Shown: one piece after another, positions 6,513 through 13,186 of the stretch | Numbering within the stretch: the stretch's first letter is position 1 | Layout: each line of letters begins with the position of its first letter | NCBI GenBank assembly: GCA_001804345.1 | Contig: MHFU01000145.1 | Span: 1-18,282 of the forward strand | Source of the DNA: Omnitrophica bacterium RIFOXYB12_FULL_50_7 | GTDB taxonomy: Bacteria; Omnitrophota; Omnitrophia; Omnitrophales; Aquincolibacteriaceae | DNA: 18,282 nt | Direction: 5' to 3' | Notes under the pieces: model-generated | What the model was told of the DNA's origin: nothing | Database searches by the model: none | What the model saw: only the letters and a program-made list of their open reading frames with translations | Made by a program: the position numbers and the translations under genes

Positions 6513-6962
6513 TTAAGCCGCCGCAGCGGTCTTTTTCTTGTTCTTCGCTTTCGCGTCTTCCGGTACTCTTCCACCCCAAATATTGGCCCCTTCGCGAACT
6601 TCCACGGTCAAGTGAGTGGTCCGTTTTAAAATTTTATCCGCACGTCCCATCGAACGGGTCAAGAACCGCTTGAACACCGGCCCGCCATCGGCGCGCACAT
6701 CCGAAACATAAAGACGATTTTCATTCAACCCCAGATTTTTGGCATTCGCGATGGCGCTTTTCAAAGTCTTGACCGCGAGCTTCGCGCCCTTCTTTTTAAG
6801 AAGCATCAAGATCCCAACCGCTTCCTGGGCTGGCTGTCTGCGGATCGTATCGATCACAAGACGCATCTTCCGCGGGGCAATCCTCAAATGTTTCGTGAGA
6901 GCCCTGACAACGCGCGGCGACGGAGCCGCTTCTACTTTTGATTTTTTTTCGTCTTTAGCCAT
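6513..6962 (-). CDS. rplV: Large subunit ribosomal protein L22 (uL22)
   Basis: L22 spans the 50S subunit and its long beta-hairpin lines the exit tunnel. At 149 residues it is longer than the usual 110-115. The core begins about residue 19 with RALTKHLRIAPRKMRLVID and includes the helix LKSAIANAKNLGL, DVRADGGPVFKRF and the tunnel hairpin SMGRADKILKRTTHLTVEVRE. The extra length is an N-terminal lead (AKDEKKSKVEAAPSP) and a basic Ala/Lys tail (AKAKNKKKTAAAA), both likely disordered. It is 14 bases after rpsS with only a weak AAAGAA upstream, and 65 bases before rpsC. Confidence 0.97.
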   Translation of the reverse strand: MAKDEKKSKVEAAPSPRVVRALTKHLRIAPRKMRLVIDTIRRQPAQEAVGILMLLKKKGAKLAVKTLKSAIANAKNLGLNENRLYVSDVRADGGPVFKRFLTRSMGRADKILKRTTHLTVEVREGANIWGGRVPEDAKAKNKKKTAAAA

Positions 6963-6976
6963 GATGTTCTTTCGGA

Positions 6977-7276
6977 TTAGGTAGTTGAGCCTGCGGCAAG
7001 GGCTTTTGCCTTATCTCCCGAAGCGCTGTGTTTTCTGAACGTCCGTGTCGGAGAAAATTCCCCGACTTTGTGCCCCACCATATTCTCGGTCACAAACACA
7101 TTGATAAAAGTTTTACCGTTATGGACCGACAGCGTAACACCAATAAACTCCGGCGTGATCGTTGAGCGCCGCGACCAGGTTTTAATGGGCCGCCGGTCTT
7201 TTTTCTGATTCGCAATCTGAACCTTGCCTAAAAGTCTGTCGTCAACGTAGACGCCTTTTTTTGCTGAACGGCTCAT
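6977..7276 (-). CDS. rpsS: Small subunit ribosomal protein S19 (uS19)
   Basis: S19 sits in the 30S head, with S13, near the A-site tRNA and bridge B1a. The 99-residue product begins MSRSAKKGVYVDDRLL and carries the diagnostic KTWSRRSTITPEFIGVTLSVHNGKTFINVFVTENMVGHKVGEFSPTR region followed by TFRKH. It is slightly longer than the usual 92 because of a short Ala/Ser/Thr end. The ATG overlaps the rplB stop by the ATGA arrangement, as expected for the S10 cluster order rplB-rpsS-rplV. Confidence 0.98.
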   Translation of the reverse strand: MSRSAKKGVYVDDRLLGKVQIANQKKDRRPIKTWSRRSTITPEFIGVTLSVHNGKTFINVFVTENMVGHKVGEFSPTRTFRKHSASGDKAKALAAGSTT

Positions 7277-8100
7277 TTTCTGCGATCCTTCACAATGTAT
7301 TTGTTCGATGCTTTGTACTTCTTGCGTGTCTTATAACCCTTGGATTTTACTCCCGTCGGACTCTGCGGATGATTTCCACCCTTCGACTTACCTTCCCCGC
7401 CACCAAGCGGATGGTCGACAGGGTTACGCGCAACACCACGCGAAACCGGACGTCGTCCCAGCCAACGGGCGCGACCGGCCTTCCCAAGAACAATATTCTC
7501 ATGATCGATATTGGAACACTGCCCGATCGTCGCGTACGCCTTCGCCGGAACAAGTCTCACCTCCCCGGAGGGAAGCTTGATATGCGCCATATCATTTTCT
7601 TTCGCGAGGATCTGCGCCACGACGCCGCCAGCACGCGCGAGTTTCCCTCCCAAACCGGGACGAAGTTCGATATTGTGGATCATGGAACCTTCCGGGATCT
7701 TCTCAAGCGGTAAATGGTTTCCAACCCTCACTTCTACATCCGGCCCACTCACCACTTTTTCGCCAACCTTGAGACCGTCCGGACAAAGGATGTAGCTCTT
7801 GAGCCCGTCCGCGTACTGCACAAGCGCGATACGTGCGCTACGGTTCGGATCATATTCCACGGTCAAAACCGTCGCCTCGGCGCCGATGCGATTTCTTCTA
7901 AAATCAATCAAACGGATGCGACGCTTATGTCCGCCCCCGATACGCCGCGAAGTGATATGTCCATGGTTATTGCGCCCGCCCGAGCCTTTTTTAATATAGG
8001 TCAAAGGCTTGTACGGCTGATCCACGGTGATCTCGGCAAAATCGGAAACGTTCCCGTATCGCCGCGTCGGTGTTGTTGGTTTAAATTTAATGAGTCCCAT
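7273..8100 (-). CDS. rplB: Large subunit ribosomal protein L2 (uL2)
   Basis: L2 is a primary 23S rRNA-binding protein, needed for subunit joining and close to the peptidyl-transferase centre. The chosen start gives 275 residues beginning MGLIKFKPTTPTRRYG; longer in-frame extensions are not L2-like, and AAGGA lies just before this ATG. Seen: SGGRNNHGHITSRRIGGGHKR (40-60), VEYDPNRSARIALV, the KIPEGSMIHNIE motif (134-145) and the GRARWLGRRPVSRGVARNPVDHP loop. His230, matching the universally conserved His229 of E. coli, is present. Oddities: the near-invariant Met of VAMNPVDHP is Arg225, and the second His of DHPHGGGEG is Leu232. Gap to rplW is 17 bases. Confidence 0.98.
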   Translation of the reverse strand: MGLIKFKPTTPTRRYGNVSDFAEITVDQPYKPLTYIKKGSGGRNNHGHITSRRIGGGHKRRIRLIDFRRNRIGAEATVLTVEYDPNRSARIALVQYADGLKSYILCPDGLKVGEKVVSGPDVEVRVGNHLPLEKIPEGSMIHNIELRPGLGGKLARAGGVVAQILAKENDMAHIKLPSGEVRLVPAKAYATIGQCSNIDHENIVLGKAGRARWLGRRPVSRGVARNPVDHPLGGGEGKSKGGNHPQSPTGVKSKGYKTRKKYKASNKYIVKDRRK

Positions 8101-8117
8101 AAGTCCTTTTTTCCTCT

Positions 8118-8405
8118 TTACTTCGTCAGATCGATCTTCTCGCCCTTTTTCAGGGTCACAATGGCTTTTTTCCAAGCCGTTGTCTGTCCGGGGACGTAAC
8201 GCACGCGACGCCATTTTCCGGAAACATTCATCGTATTCACGCTTTCCACATGCACGCTGAAAATCTTCTCGACGGCCGCTTTAACCTCTTTTTTATTAGC
8301 TTTCGGATGCACGCGAAAACCGTACTGACACGCAGCCTCGGCGGCTTTGGAGAGCTTCTCGGTGATCAACGGCTCGATCACGATATCGTAAAGATTAAGC
8401 TTCAT
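8118..8405 (-). CDS. rplW: Large subunit ribosomal protein L23 (uL23)
   Basis: L23 surrounds the exit of the polypeptide tunnel and binds trigger factor and the signal recognition particle. The 95-residue length is typical. Seen: LYDIVIEPLITEKLS at the N-terminus (the xxIIxPxxTEKS motif), YGFRVHPKANKKEVKAAVEKIFSVHVESVNTM, and the C-terminal GQTTAWKKAIVTLKKGEKI. The gene starts 11 bases before the end of rplD, with AAGGAG 7 bases upstream inside rplD. Identity is firm. Confidence 0.98.
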   Translation of the reverse strand: MKLNLYDIVIEPLITEKLSKAAEAACQYGFRVHPKANKKEVKAAVEKIFSVHVESVNTMNVSGKWRRVRYVPGQTTAWKKAIVTLKKGEKIDLTK

Positions 8406-9051
8406 GAGACTTCTCCTTCGCCGTCACCGCTAAACGCTTTTCGATCAACTCGACGGCGGCCTCATCGATCACAAGTTTTTCGCGTTGCATCACATCATAT
8501 GCCGTGAACTCCGCGGCCGTCTTGATCTCGATCCTCTCGCGCATATTGCGACTTGCGCGTTTGAGATTCGGCGTCGCCTCCTTCACTACGTAAAGGGTAC
8601 GTTTTTTTAGGACTGGCAATGCTTTCGCGATTGCTGCAAATTCCTTCGTCTTCGGCGTCTCTAGCCTTATCGCCTCAAGCAGTATCAGGTTCTTCTCCCC
8701 CCCACGCTTGCTCAGCATAACCCTCAACGCCAGATTACGGATCGTTTTGGACAATGACACGGTGTAATCCCTCTGATGCGGACCAAACACCGTCCCGCCG
8801 CCCACCCAAATCGGAGAGCGACTCGAGCCGGCGCGCGCCCTTCCAGTCCCTTTTTGTTTCCAAGGTTTTTTGCCACCGCCACGCACTTCGCCGCGCGTTT
8901 TGGTATCGACAGTCCCTTTGCGAAGATTGCCCGAGTAGGCATTCCGCACAAGCTCCAAAAGACGGTCGTTCGCCCGGACCCCATAGATCTCGGGATTCAG
9001 TACCACCTCTTGTTTCTTCTTACCCTCTCTTGAGTAAAGAAGCACTTTCAT
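8395..9051 (-). CDS. rplD: Large subunit ribosomal protein L4 (uL4)
   Basis: L4 lines the exit tunnel with L22 and is an early assembly protein. In E. coli it also represses the S10 operon through a leader RNA; no such leader exists here. The 218-residue protein has the tunnel loop GGGKKPWKQKGTGRARAGSSRSPIWVGGGTVFGP (about 58-92), in which the basic KPWKQKGTGRAR tip is intact, and the C-terminal TAYDVMQREKLVIDEAAVELIEKRL. A short tail (TAKEKSHEA) overlaps rplW by 11 bases. AAGG lies 8 bases before the ATG. The gap from rplC is 50 bases and shows nothing notable. Confidence 0.98.
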   Translation of the reverse strand: MKVLLYSREGKKKQEVVLNPEIYGVRANDRLLELVRNAYSGNLRKGTVDTKTRGEVRGGGKKPWKQKGTGRARAGSSRSPIWVGGGTVFGPHQRDYTVSLSKTIRNLALRVMLSKRGGEKNLILLEAIRLETPKTKEFAAIAKALPVLKKRTLYVVKEATPNLKRASRNMRERIEIKTAAEFTAYDVMQREKLVIDEAAVELIEKRLAVTAKEKSHEA

Positions 9052-9101
9052 CTCTTAGACCTTTCTTTCAATCTTTAGATCGTTCGACCAGCATCCGATT
9101 A

Positions 9102-9854
9102 CTAGGAACTTACTTTCGTTCCGTCTTGAGGATTTTCAGCTTTGGAAGTTTCCGAGGAATTTCCCTCCGGGGACCCCTGCTTACTACTTCTCACTTTCCA
9201 GGAACCTTTCCTGCCGCGCTTAAGCGCGCTACGGATGATCAAATAACCGCCCTCCGCGCCCGGCACACTGCCGCCAAGAGCAAGAAGATTGTTATCGGCA
9301 TCCACTTTCATGACTTTGAGATTATGAATACAGATCCTTTCATCACCCATATGCCCGGGAAGCCCTTTGCCCTTGCGGACCTTTTTGCGGCAACCCACGC
9401 CGCCGGCTTTGGAGCCGATAGAGCCCGGAACACGTCCGAACATAGAGCCATGGCTCGAACTCGCGCCACCCTTATAATTAAGACGCTTCACCACACCCTG
9501 AAAGCCTTTTCCGATCGAGACGCCTTCGATATCCACATACTCCCCGACCTCAAAGTTCTCCGCGCGAAGCTCACTTCCAACGGATAAATTGGTAAGGTCT
9601 TCTGTACGAATCTCGCGAATAAATCTTACCGGCGGGACATTCGCCTTGCGAAGCGCGCCCAGCTTCGGTTTGTTGAGACACTTCTCTCTCACGGAATCAA
9701 ATCCAAGCTGAACCCCCAGATATCCATTCTTCTCCTTGGTTCGAAGCGCCGTCACAAAACACGGACCCACCTCAAGCACCGTCACGGGGATTTGCTGGCC
9801 TTCCTCGTCAAAGATCTGGGACATTCCTACTTTTTTACCTAAAAGACCGATCAT
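9102..9854 (-). CDS. rplC: Large subunit ribosomal protein L3 (uL3) with enlarged central loop and C-terminal tail
   Basis: L3 starts 50S assembly; its long central loop reaches the peptidyl-transferase centre. At 250 residues it exceeds the usual 205-215. Seen: MIGLLGKKVGMSQIFDEEG, FVTALRTKEKNGYLGVQLGF, VDIEGVSIGKGFQGVVKR (107-124), GGASSSHGSMFGRVPGSIG (129-147), GHMGDERICIHNL (167-179) and GSVPGAEGGYLIIR. Between GSIG and GHMG there are 19 residues, while E. coli has 15 between GSIG and GQMG, so the loop tip carries about 4 extra residues, rich in Gly, Lys and Arg. Residues from about 222 on form a polar Ser/Glu/Asn/Pro-rich tail. The start has only a weak purine stretch (AAGAGAAA) and lies 12 bases after rpsJ. 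Confidence 0.97.
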   Translation of the reverse strand: MIGLLGKKVGMSQIFDEEGQQIPVTVLEVGPCFVTALRTKEKNGYLGVQLGFDSVREKCLNKPKLGALRKANVPPVRFIREIRTEDLTNLSVGSELRAENFEVGEYVDIEGVSIGKGFQGVVKRLNYKGGASSSHGSMFGRVPGSIGSKAGGVGCRKKVRKGKGLPGHMGDERICIHNLKVMKVDADNNLLALGGSVPGAEGGYLIIRSALKRGRKGSWKVRSSKQGSPEGNSSETSKAENPQDGTKVSS

Positions 9855-9866
9855 AAATTTCTCTTT

Positions 9867-10181
9867 TTAAAGTTTAATCTCAACATCCACGCCTGCCGGG
9901 AGGTCGAGTTTCATCAACGCGTCCACGGTGCGGGAAGTGGGATCTTCCAGTTCAATAAGCCGTTTATGGGTCCGGATCTCGAATTGATCACGAGCCTTTT
10001 TATCGATATGCGGACCCCGAAGCACCGTCGTTTTCCAAATATGCGTCGGAAGCGGGATCGGACCGATCACTTTCGCGCCGGTCTTTTTCGCAGTCCCTAC
10101 GATCTCCTGAACCGACTGGTCCAGTACACGGTGGTCATACGCTTTCAGCTTGATACGGATCTTTTCTTTAGTTTGTGCCAT
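9867..10181 (-). CDS. rpsJ: Small subunit ribosomal protein S10 (uS10)
   Basis: S10 is a 30S head protein; free S10 also serves as NusE with NusB in transcription antitermination. The chosen start gives 104 residues, the usual length, beginning MAQTKEKIRIKLKAYDHRVLD. Seen: IGPIPLPTH, VLRGPHIDKKARDQFEIRTHKRLIEL and the C-terminal LPAGVDVEIKL. The frame is open 40 codons further upstream into fusA, but those residues are not S10-like, and AGGA sits 8 bases before this ATG within the end of fusA. Only 4 bases separate it from the fusA stop, so there is no tuf gene and no S10 leader here. Confidence 0.98.
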   Translation of the reverse strand: MAQTKEKIRIKLKAYDHRVLDQSVQEIVGTAKKTGAKVIGPIPLPTHIWKTTVLRGPHIDKKARDQFEIRTHKRLIELEDPTSRTVDALMKLDLPAGVDVEIKL

Positions 10182-10185
10182 TTTT

Positions 10186-12267
10186 TTATCCTGCGATGAT
10201 CTTTTCTGCGACCATTTTTGGAACTTCTTGATAAGTGTGCGGCTCCATCGTATAAGTCGCGCGTCCCTGCGACAAGGAACGGACCGAAGTCGCATAACCA
10301 AACATCTCGGAAAGAGGCACGAGCCCTTTGATCGCCTTGAGATGACCGCGATTCGTAAGCTCCTGGATCACGCAACGACGAGAGTTCAGATCGCCGATCA
10401 CATCCCCCATGTACTCCTCGGGAACCAGAACCTCCACGAACATGATCGGCTCCAGAAGAACAGGCTTCGCTCTCTTAAAGGCCTCCTTGAAAGCAAAAAT
10501 TCCTGCCATTTTAAATGCAATTTCCGAAGAATCAACATCATGATAGCTTCCGTCATAGACAATCGCCCGGACGTCCGTAACGGGATAGCCGGCCAACACA
10601 CCATTCGCACAGGCATCCTCCACACCGGCTTCCACGGCAGGAATGTATTCGCGAGGAATAGTCCCGCCCTTGACTTGATCCTCAAATTCGTTCCCGGTAC
10701 CGCGCGGAAGAGGTTCAATCTTGAGATAACAGTGACCGTATTGCCCGCGACCTCCCGTTTGCTTGATGAATTTCCCCTCGGCTTCCGCCGTCGCCTGGAT
10801 CGTTTCCTTGTAAGCAACCTGGGGTTTTCCGACATTCACCTGGACATTGTATTCCCGCTTCATGATGTCGACTTTGATATCCAAATGAAGCTCTCCCATC
10901 CCACCGATCAAGGTCTGAACAGTTTCCTGGTCCGTTCTTACGCGGAAGGTCGGATCTTCGTTGACGAGCTTTCCGATCGCATCCGACAAACGGTCACGAT
11001 CCGCCTTGGTTTTCGGTTCGACCGCCATCCAGATCACAGGTTCGGGTACAAACATTGTCTCAAGCAAGATCGGATCATTTTCAACACAGAGAGAATCACC
11101 CGTCTTCACTTCCTTAAGACCCACTGCCGCCACAATATTCCCGGCGCCAGCTTCATCAATCTCTTCACGCTTGTTAGCATGCATGAGAAGAAGACGGCCA
11201 ATACGTTCGGTCTTCCCCGTACGAACATTATAGATATAAGAACTTGAAGAAAGCGTCCCTGCATAAATGCGGATATAGGTCAAGGATCCTACGAACTTAT
11301 CGCTCGCGATCTTGAAGGCATAACAGGTCAAAGGAGCTTTATCGTCCGCTTCACGATGGATCTCGATTTCCGTCCCGGGCTCGGTGCCCTTCACGGGAGG
11401 AATGTCCTTGGGCGAAGGAAGATAATCCACCACCGCATCCAGAAGCTGCTGAACACCTTTGTTTTTGAGCGCCGAACCAACAATCACAGGCGCCATCTTA
11501 AGACTGATTGTGCCTTTGCGGATCGCAGACTTGATCTCCGCAACCGTTGGCGCTTGCCCTTCAATAAATTTATGCATCAACGCGTCATCGTATTCGGAAA
11601 CCTTTTCAATCATGAATTCGCGCGCTTTCTTGACCTGATCCGCATATTCAGCGGGGATTTCCTGGATTTCGAATTTCGCGCCAAGACTTTCGTCATTAAA
11701 AATATAGGCCTTCATCTCAACCAGATCAATAATCCCGCGATGCTTTTCCTCGAGACCTAGCGGAATCTGGATAGGAACGGCATTCGCGCCAAGCTGATCG
11801 CGCATCTGCTGAACATTTTTTTCAAACTCCGCGCCCGTACGATCCATTTTATTAATAAAGGCAATACGCGGAACACGATAACGATCCGCCTGACGCCACA
11901 CCGTCTCCGATTGCGGCTCCACACCTTCCACCGCACCGAAGACCGCGACGCAGCCATCCAGCACGCGGAGAGACCTTTCGACTTCGATTGTAAAATCCAC
12001 ATGTCCCGGGGTATCAATAAGGTTGATGCGACAATCTCTCCAGAAACAGGTCGTAGCGGCCGAGGTGATCGTGATCCCACGCTCTTGCTCCTGTTCCATC
12101 CAATCCATGACCGCCGTCCCCTCGTGGACTTCCCCGATCTTATAGGTACGGCCGGTATAGTAGAGAATACGCTCGGAGGTCGTGGTCTTCCCCGCGTCAA
12201 TATGGGCTGCAATGCCAATATTGCGTATTCTGTCTATTGGAAAATGAATTTTCTTTTCGTCTGCCAT
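10186..12267 (-). CDS. fusA: Elongation factor G (translocation GTPase)
   Basis: EF-G is the cytosolic GTPase that drives tRNA-mRNA translocation and, with ribosome recycling factor, ribosome recycling. The 693-residue length is typical. G-domain motifs: AHIDAGKTT (21-29, P-loop), RGITITSAAT (63-72, switch I), DTPGH (85-89), NKMD (139-142) and GSALKNKG (264-271). Later domains show GGMGELHLDI, the domain IV tip YHDVDSSEIAFKMA, and VPLSEMFGYATSVRSLSQGRATYTMEP in domain V. The domain V stretch RRCVIQELTNRGH departs from the common RRGxIxxMExRG form. The start lacks a Shine-Dalgarno; the preceding 62-base spacer contains an inverted repeat instead. Identity as the main EF-G is supported by its place after rpsL-rpsG. 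Confidence 0.98.
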   Translation of the reverse strand: MADEKKIHFPIDRIRNIGIAAHIDAGKTTTSERILYYTGRTYKIGEVHEGTAVMDWMEQEQERGITITSAATTCFWRDCRINLIDTPGHVDFTIEVERSLRVLDGCVAVFGAVEGVEPQSETVWRQADRYRVPRIAFINKMDRTGAEFEKNVQQMRDQLGANAVPIQIPLGLEEKHRGIIDLVEMKAYIFNDESLGAKFEIQEIPAEYADQVKKAREFMIEKVSEYDDALMHKFIEGQAPTVAEIKSAIRKGTISLKMAPVIVGSALKNKGVQQLLDAVVDYLPSPKDIPPVKGTEPGTEIEIHREADDKAPLTCYAFKIASDKFVGSLTYIRIYAGTLSSSSYIYNVRTGKTERIGRLLLMHANKREEIDEAGAGNIVAAVGLKEVKTGDSLCVENDPILLETMFVPEPVIWMAVEPKTKADRDRLSDAIGKLVNEDPTFRVRTDQETVQTLIGGMGELHLDIKVDIMKREYNVQVNVGKPQVAYKETIQATAEAEGKFIKQTGGRGQYGHCYLKIEPLPRGTGNEFEDQVKGGTIPREYIPAVEAGVEDACANGVLAGYPVTDVRAIVYDGSYHDVDSSEIAFKMAGIFAFKEAFKRAKPVLLEPIMFVEVLVPEEYMGDVIGDLNSRRCVIQELTNRGHLKAIKGLVPLSEMFGYATSVRSLSQGRATYTMEPHTYQEVPKMVAEKIIAG

Positions 12268-12280
12268 AATTTTTAGGGTT

Positions 12281-12332
12281 TAGGAGTTAGGGTCTAGTAA
12301 TTGCTTTCCTATGCGCTATACCCTATCCCCTA
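12281..12332 (-). repeat. Imperfect inverted repeat with CCCTAA-like units in the rpsG-fusA spacer
   Basis: On the minus strand the 17-base arm TAGGGGATAGGGTATAG (12316-12332, beginning with the rpsG stop codon) can pair with CTAGACCCTAACTCCTA (12281-12297). Fifteen of 17 positions pair, one as G-U, with A-A and A-G mismatches. The loop is 18 bases (12298-12315) and includes AGGAAAG. A further CCTAAACCCTAAAA lies between the arm and fusA. It is not followed by a T run, so it is not a standard terminator. It may be a dispersed intergenic repeat or a translational control element; the sequence alone does not decide. Confidence 0.7.
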
Positions 12333-12797
12333 CCATCTATAGTGCGCGAAAGCCCTGTTAGCCTCCGCCATCTTATGCATATCTTCCCGCTTCTTGATGG
12401 AAGGTCCCGTCTTATTAAAACCGTCGATGATCTCCTGCGCCAGCTTCTCGTGCATAGGCTTCCCCTTACGGTCACGAGAATAGCTCCGGATCCAACGAAG
12501 GGCTAGGGAGTAACCACGATTTTCAGAAACGCTGACCGGCACCTGATACGTCGCCCCACCTACGCGCCGGGATTTTGTCTCCAGGAGAGGGCGCACATTA
12601 TCTAACGCCGCACGGAAAACTTCAAGCGGTTCTTTTGCCGTTTTTTCTTTGACAATATCCAGAGCGTCATACACGATCCTCTCCGCGGTGGACTTCTTGC
12701 CGCATTCCATCACGATATTAATGAACTTCGCCACCAGCAAATCGTTGTAGCGCGGATCCGGATCGATCAGTCTTTTTTGTGCGCGTCTTCTTCTCAT
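12330..12797 (-). CDS. rpsG: Small subunit ribosomal protein S7 (uS7)
   Basis: S7 nucleates assembly of the 30S head and borders the E-site. In E. coli it represses its own operon by binding RNA between rpsL and rpsG; that spacer is absent here. The 155-residue protein begins MRRRRAQKRLIDPDPRYND, contains VAKFINIVMECGKKSTAERIVYDAL, NVRPLLETKSRRVGGATYQVPV and LRWIRSYSRDR, and ends EANRAFAHYRW, all characteristic. The ATG overlaps the rpsL stop (ATGA), with AAGGA about 10 bases upstream. It is followed by a 62-base spacer with a hairpin before fusA. Confidence 0.98.
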   Translation of the reverse strand: MRRRRAQKRLIDPDPRYNDLLVAKFINIVMECGKKSTAERIVYDALDIVKEKTAKEPLEVFRAALDNVRPLLETKSRRVGGATYQVPVSVSENRGYSLALRWIRSYSRDRKGKPMHEKLAQEIIDGFNKTGPSIKKREDMHKMAEANRAFAHYRW

Positions 12798-13186
12798 GAT
12801 TTCTTAGCATCCTTTTTCGGGGTTTTCGCGCCGTATTTTGAACGCGATTTTTCGCGGTCCGCAACGCCGGAAGCATCCAGTTTCCCGCGAACAATATGAT
12901 AACGAACGCCCGGAAGATCCTTCACACGGCCGCCTCGCACGAGCACAATCGAGTGCTCCTGCAGGTTATGCCCGACGCCCGGAATGTAGGCCGTCACTTC
13001 CTGCCCATTCGTCAAACGTACGCGAGCGATTTTCCGAAGAGCGGAGTTCGGTTTTTTGGGAGTTTGGGTCCTAACAATCAAACACACGCCTTTGCGGAAC
13101 GGCGAATTTTGCAAAGCCGGGGACTTGGATTTCCCTTTAAACTTATTTCTCCCAAAACGTATCAACTGATTGATGGTCGGCGCCAT
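12794..13186 (-). CDS. rpsL: Small subunit ribosomal protein S12 (uS12)
   Basis: S12 sits at the decoding centre and controls accuracy. The 130-residue protein has PTINQLIRFGR at the N-terminus and the decoding loops TQTPKKPNSALRK (40-52) and VRGGRVKDLPGVRYH (83-97). Lys44 and Lys89 match E. coli Lys43 and Lys88 (counting Met), whose changes give streptomycin resistance; both are the ordinary residues. Asp90 matches the residue methylthiolated by RimO. A short Lys-rich end (KTPKKDAKKS) extends beyond the usual 123-125 residues. The start overlaps the rpoC stop by one base (TAATG), with AAGGAG 8 bases upstream. Confidence 0.98.
   Translation of the reverse strand: MAPTINQLIRFGRNKFKGKSKSPALQNSPFRKGVCLIVRTQTPKKPNSALRKIARVRLTNGQEVTAYIPGVGHNLQEHSIVLVRGGRVKDLPGVRYHIVRGKLDASGVADREKSRSKYGAKTPKKDAKKS

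Noticed and set aside
7273..8214. A longer start for rplB adding 38 residues
   Set aside because: The extra residues overlap rplW, are not L2-like, and a good AAGGA precedes the ATG at 8098-8100, which matches the family N-terminus.
8754..9587. A 277-codon plus-strand frame, and similar ones opposite rplX-rpsQ (4231-5085) and rpsC (5644-6420)
   Set aside because: All are antisense shadows of clear ribosomal protein genes with no protein-like features of their own.
9867..10301. A longer start for rpsJ adding 40 residues
   Set aside because: It would overlap the end of fusA and adds basic non-conserved residues; the start at 10181 gives the normal 104 residues and has AGGA upstream.
10150..11247. 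A 365-codon open frame on the plus strand
   Set aside because: Entirely antisense to fusA and rpsJ; no domain or ribosome binding site was seen, and the fusA frame is unquestionable.
12281..12332. The rpsG-fusA hairpin as a rho-independent terminator
   Set aside because: No T run follows the stem on the minus strand (it is A-rich) or on the plus strand, and stopping transcription between rpsG and fusA would cut the operon.
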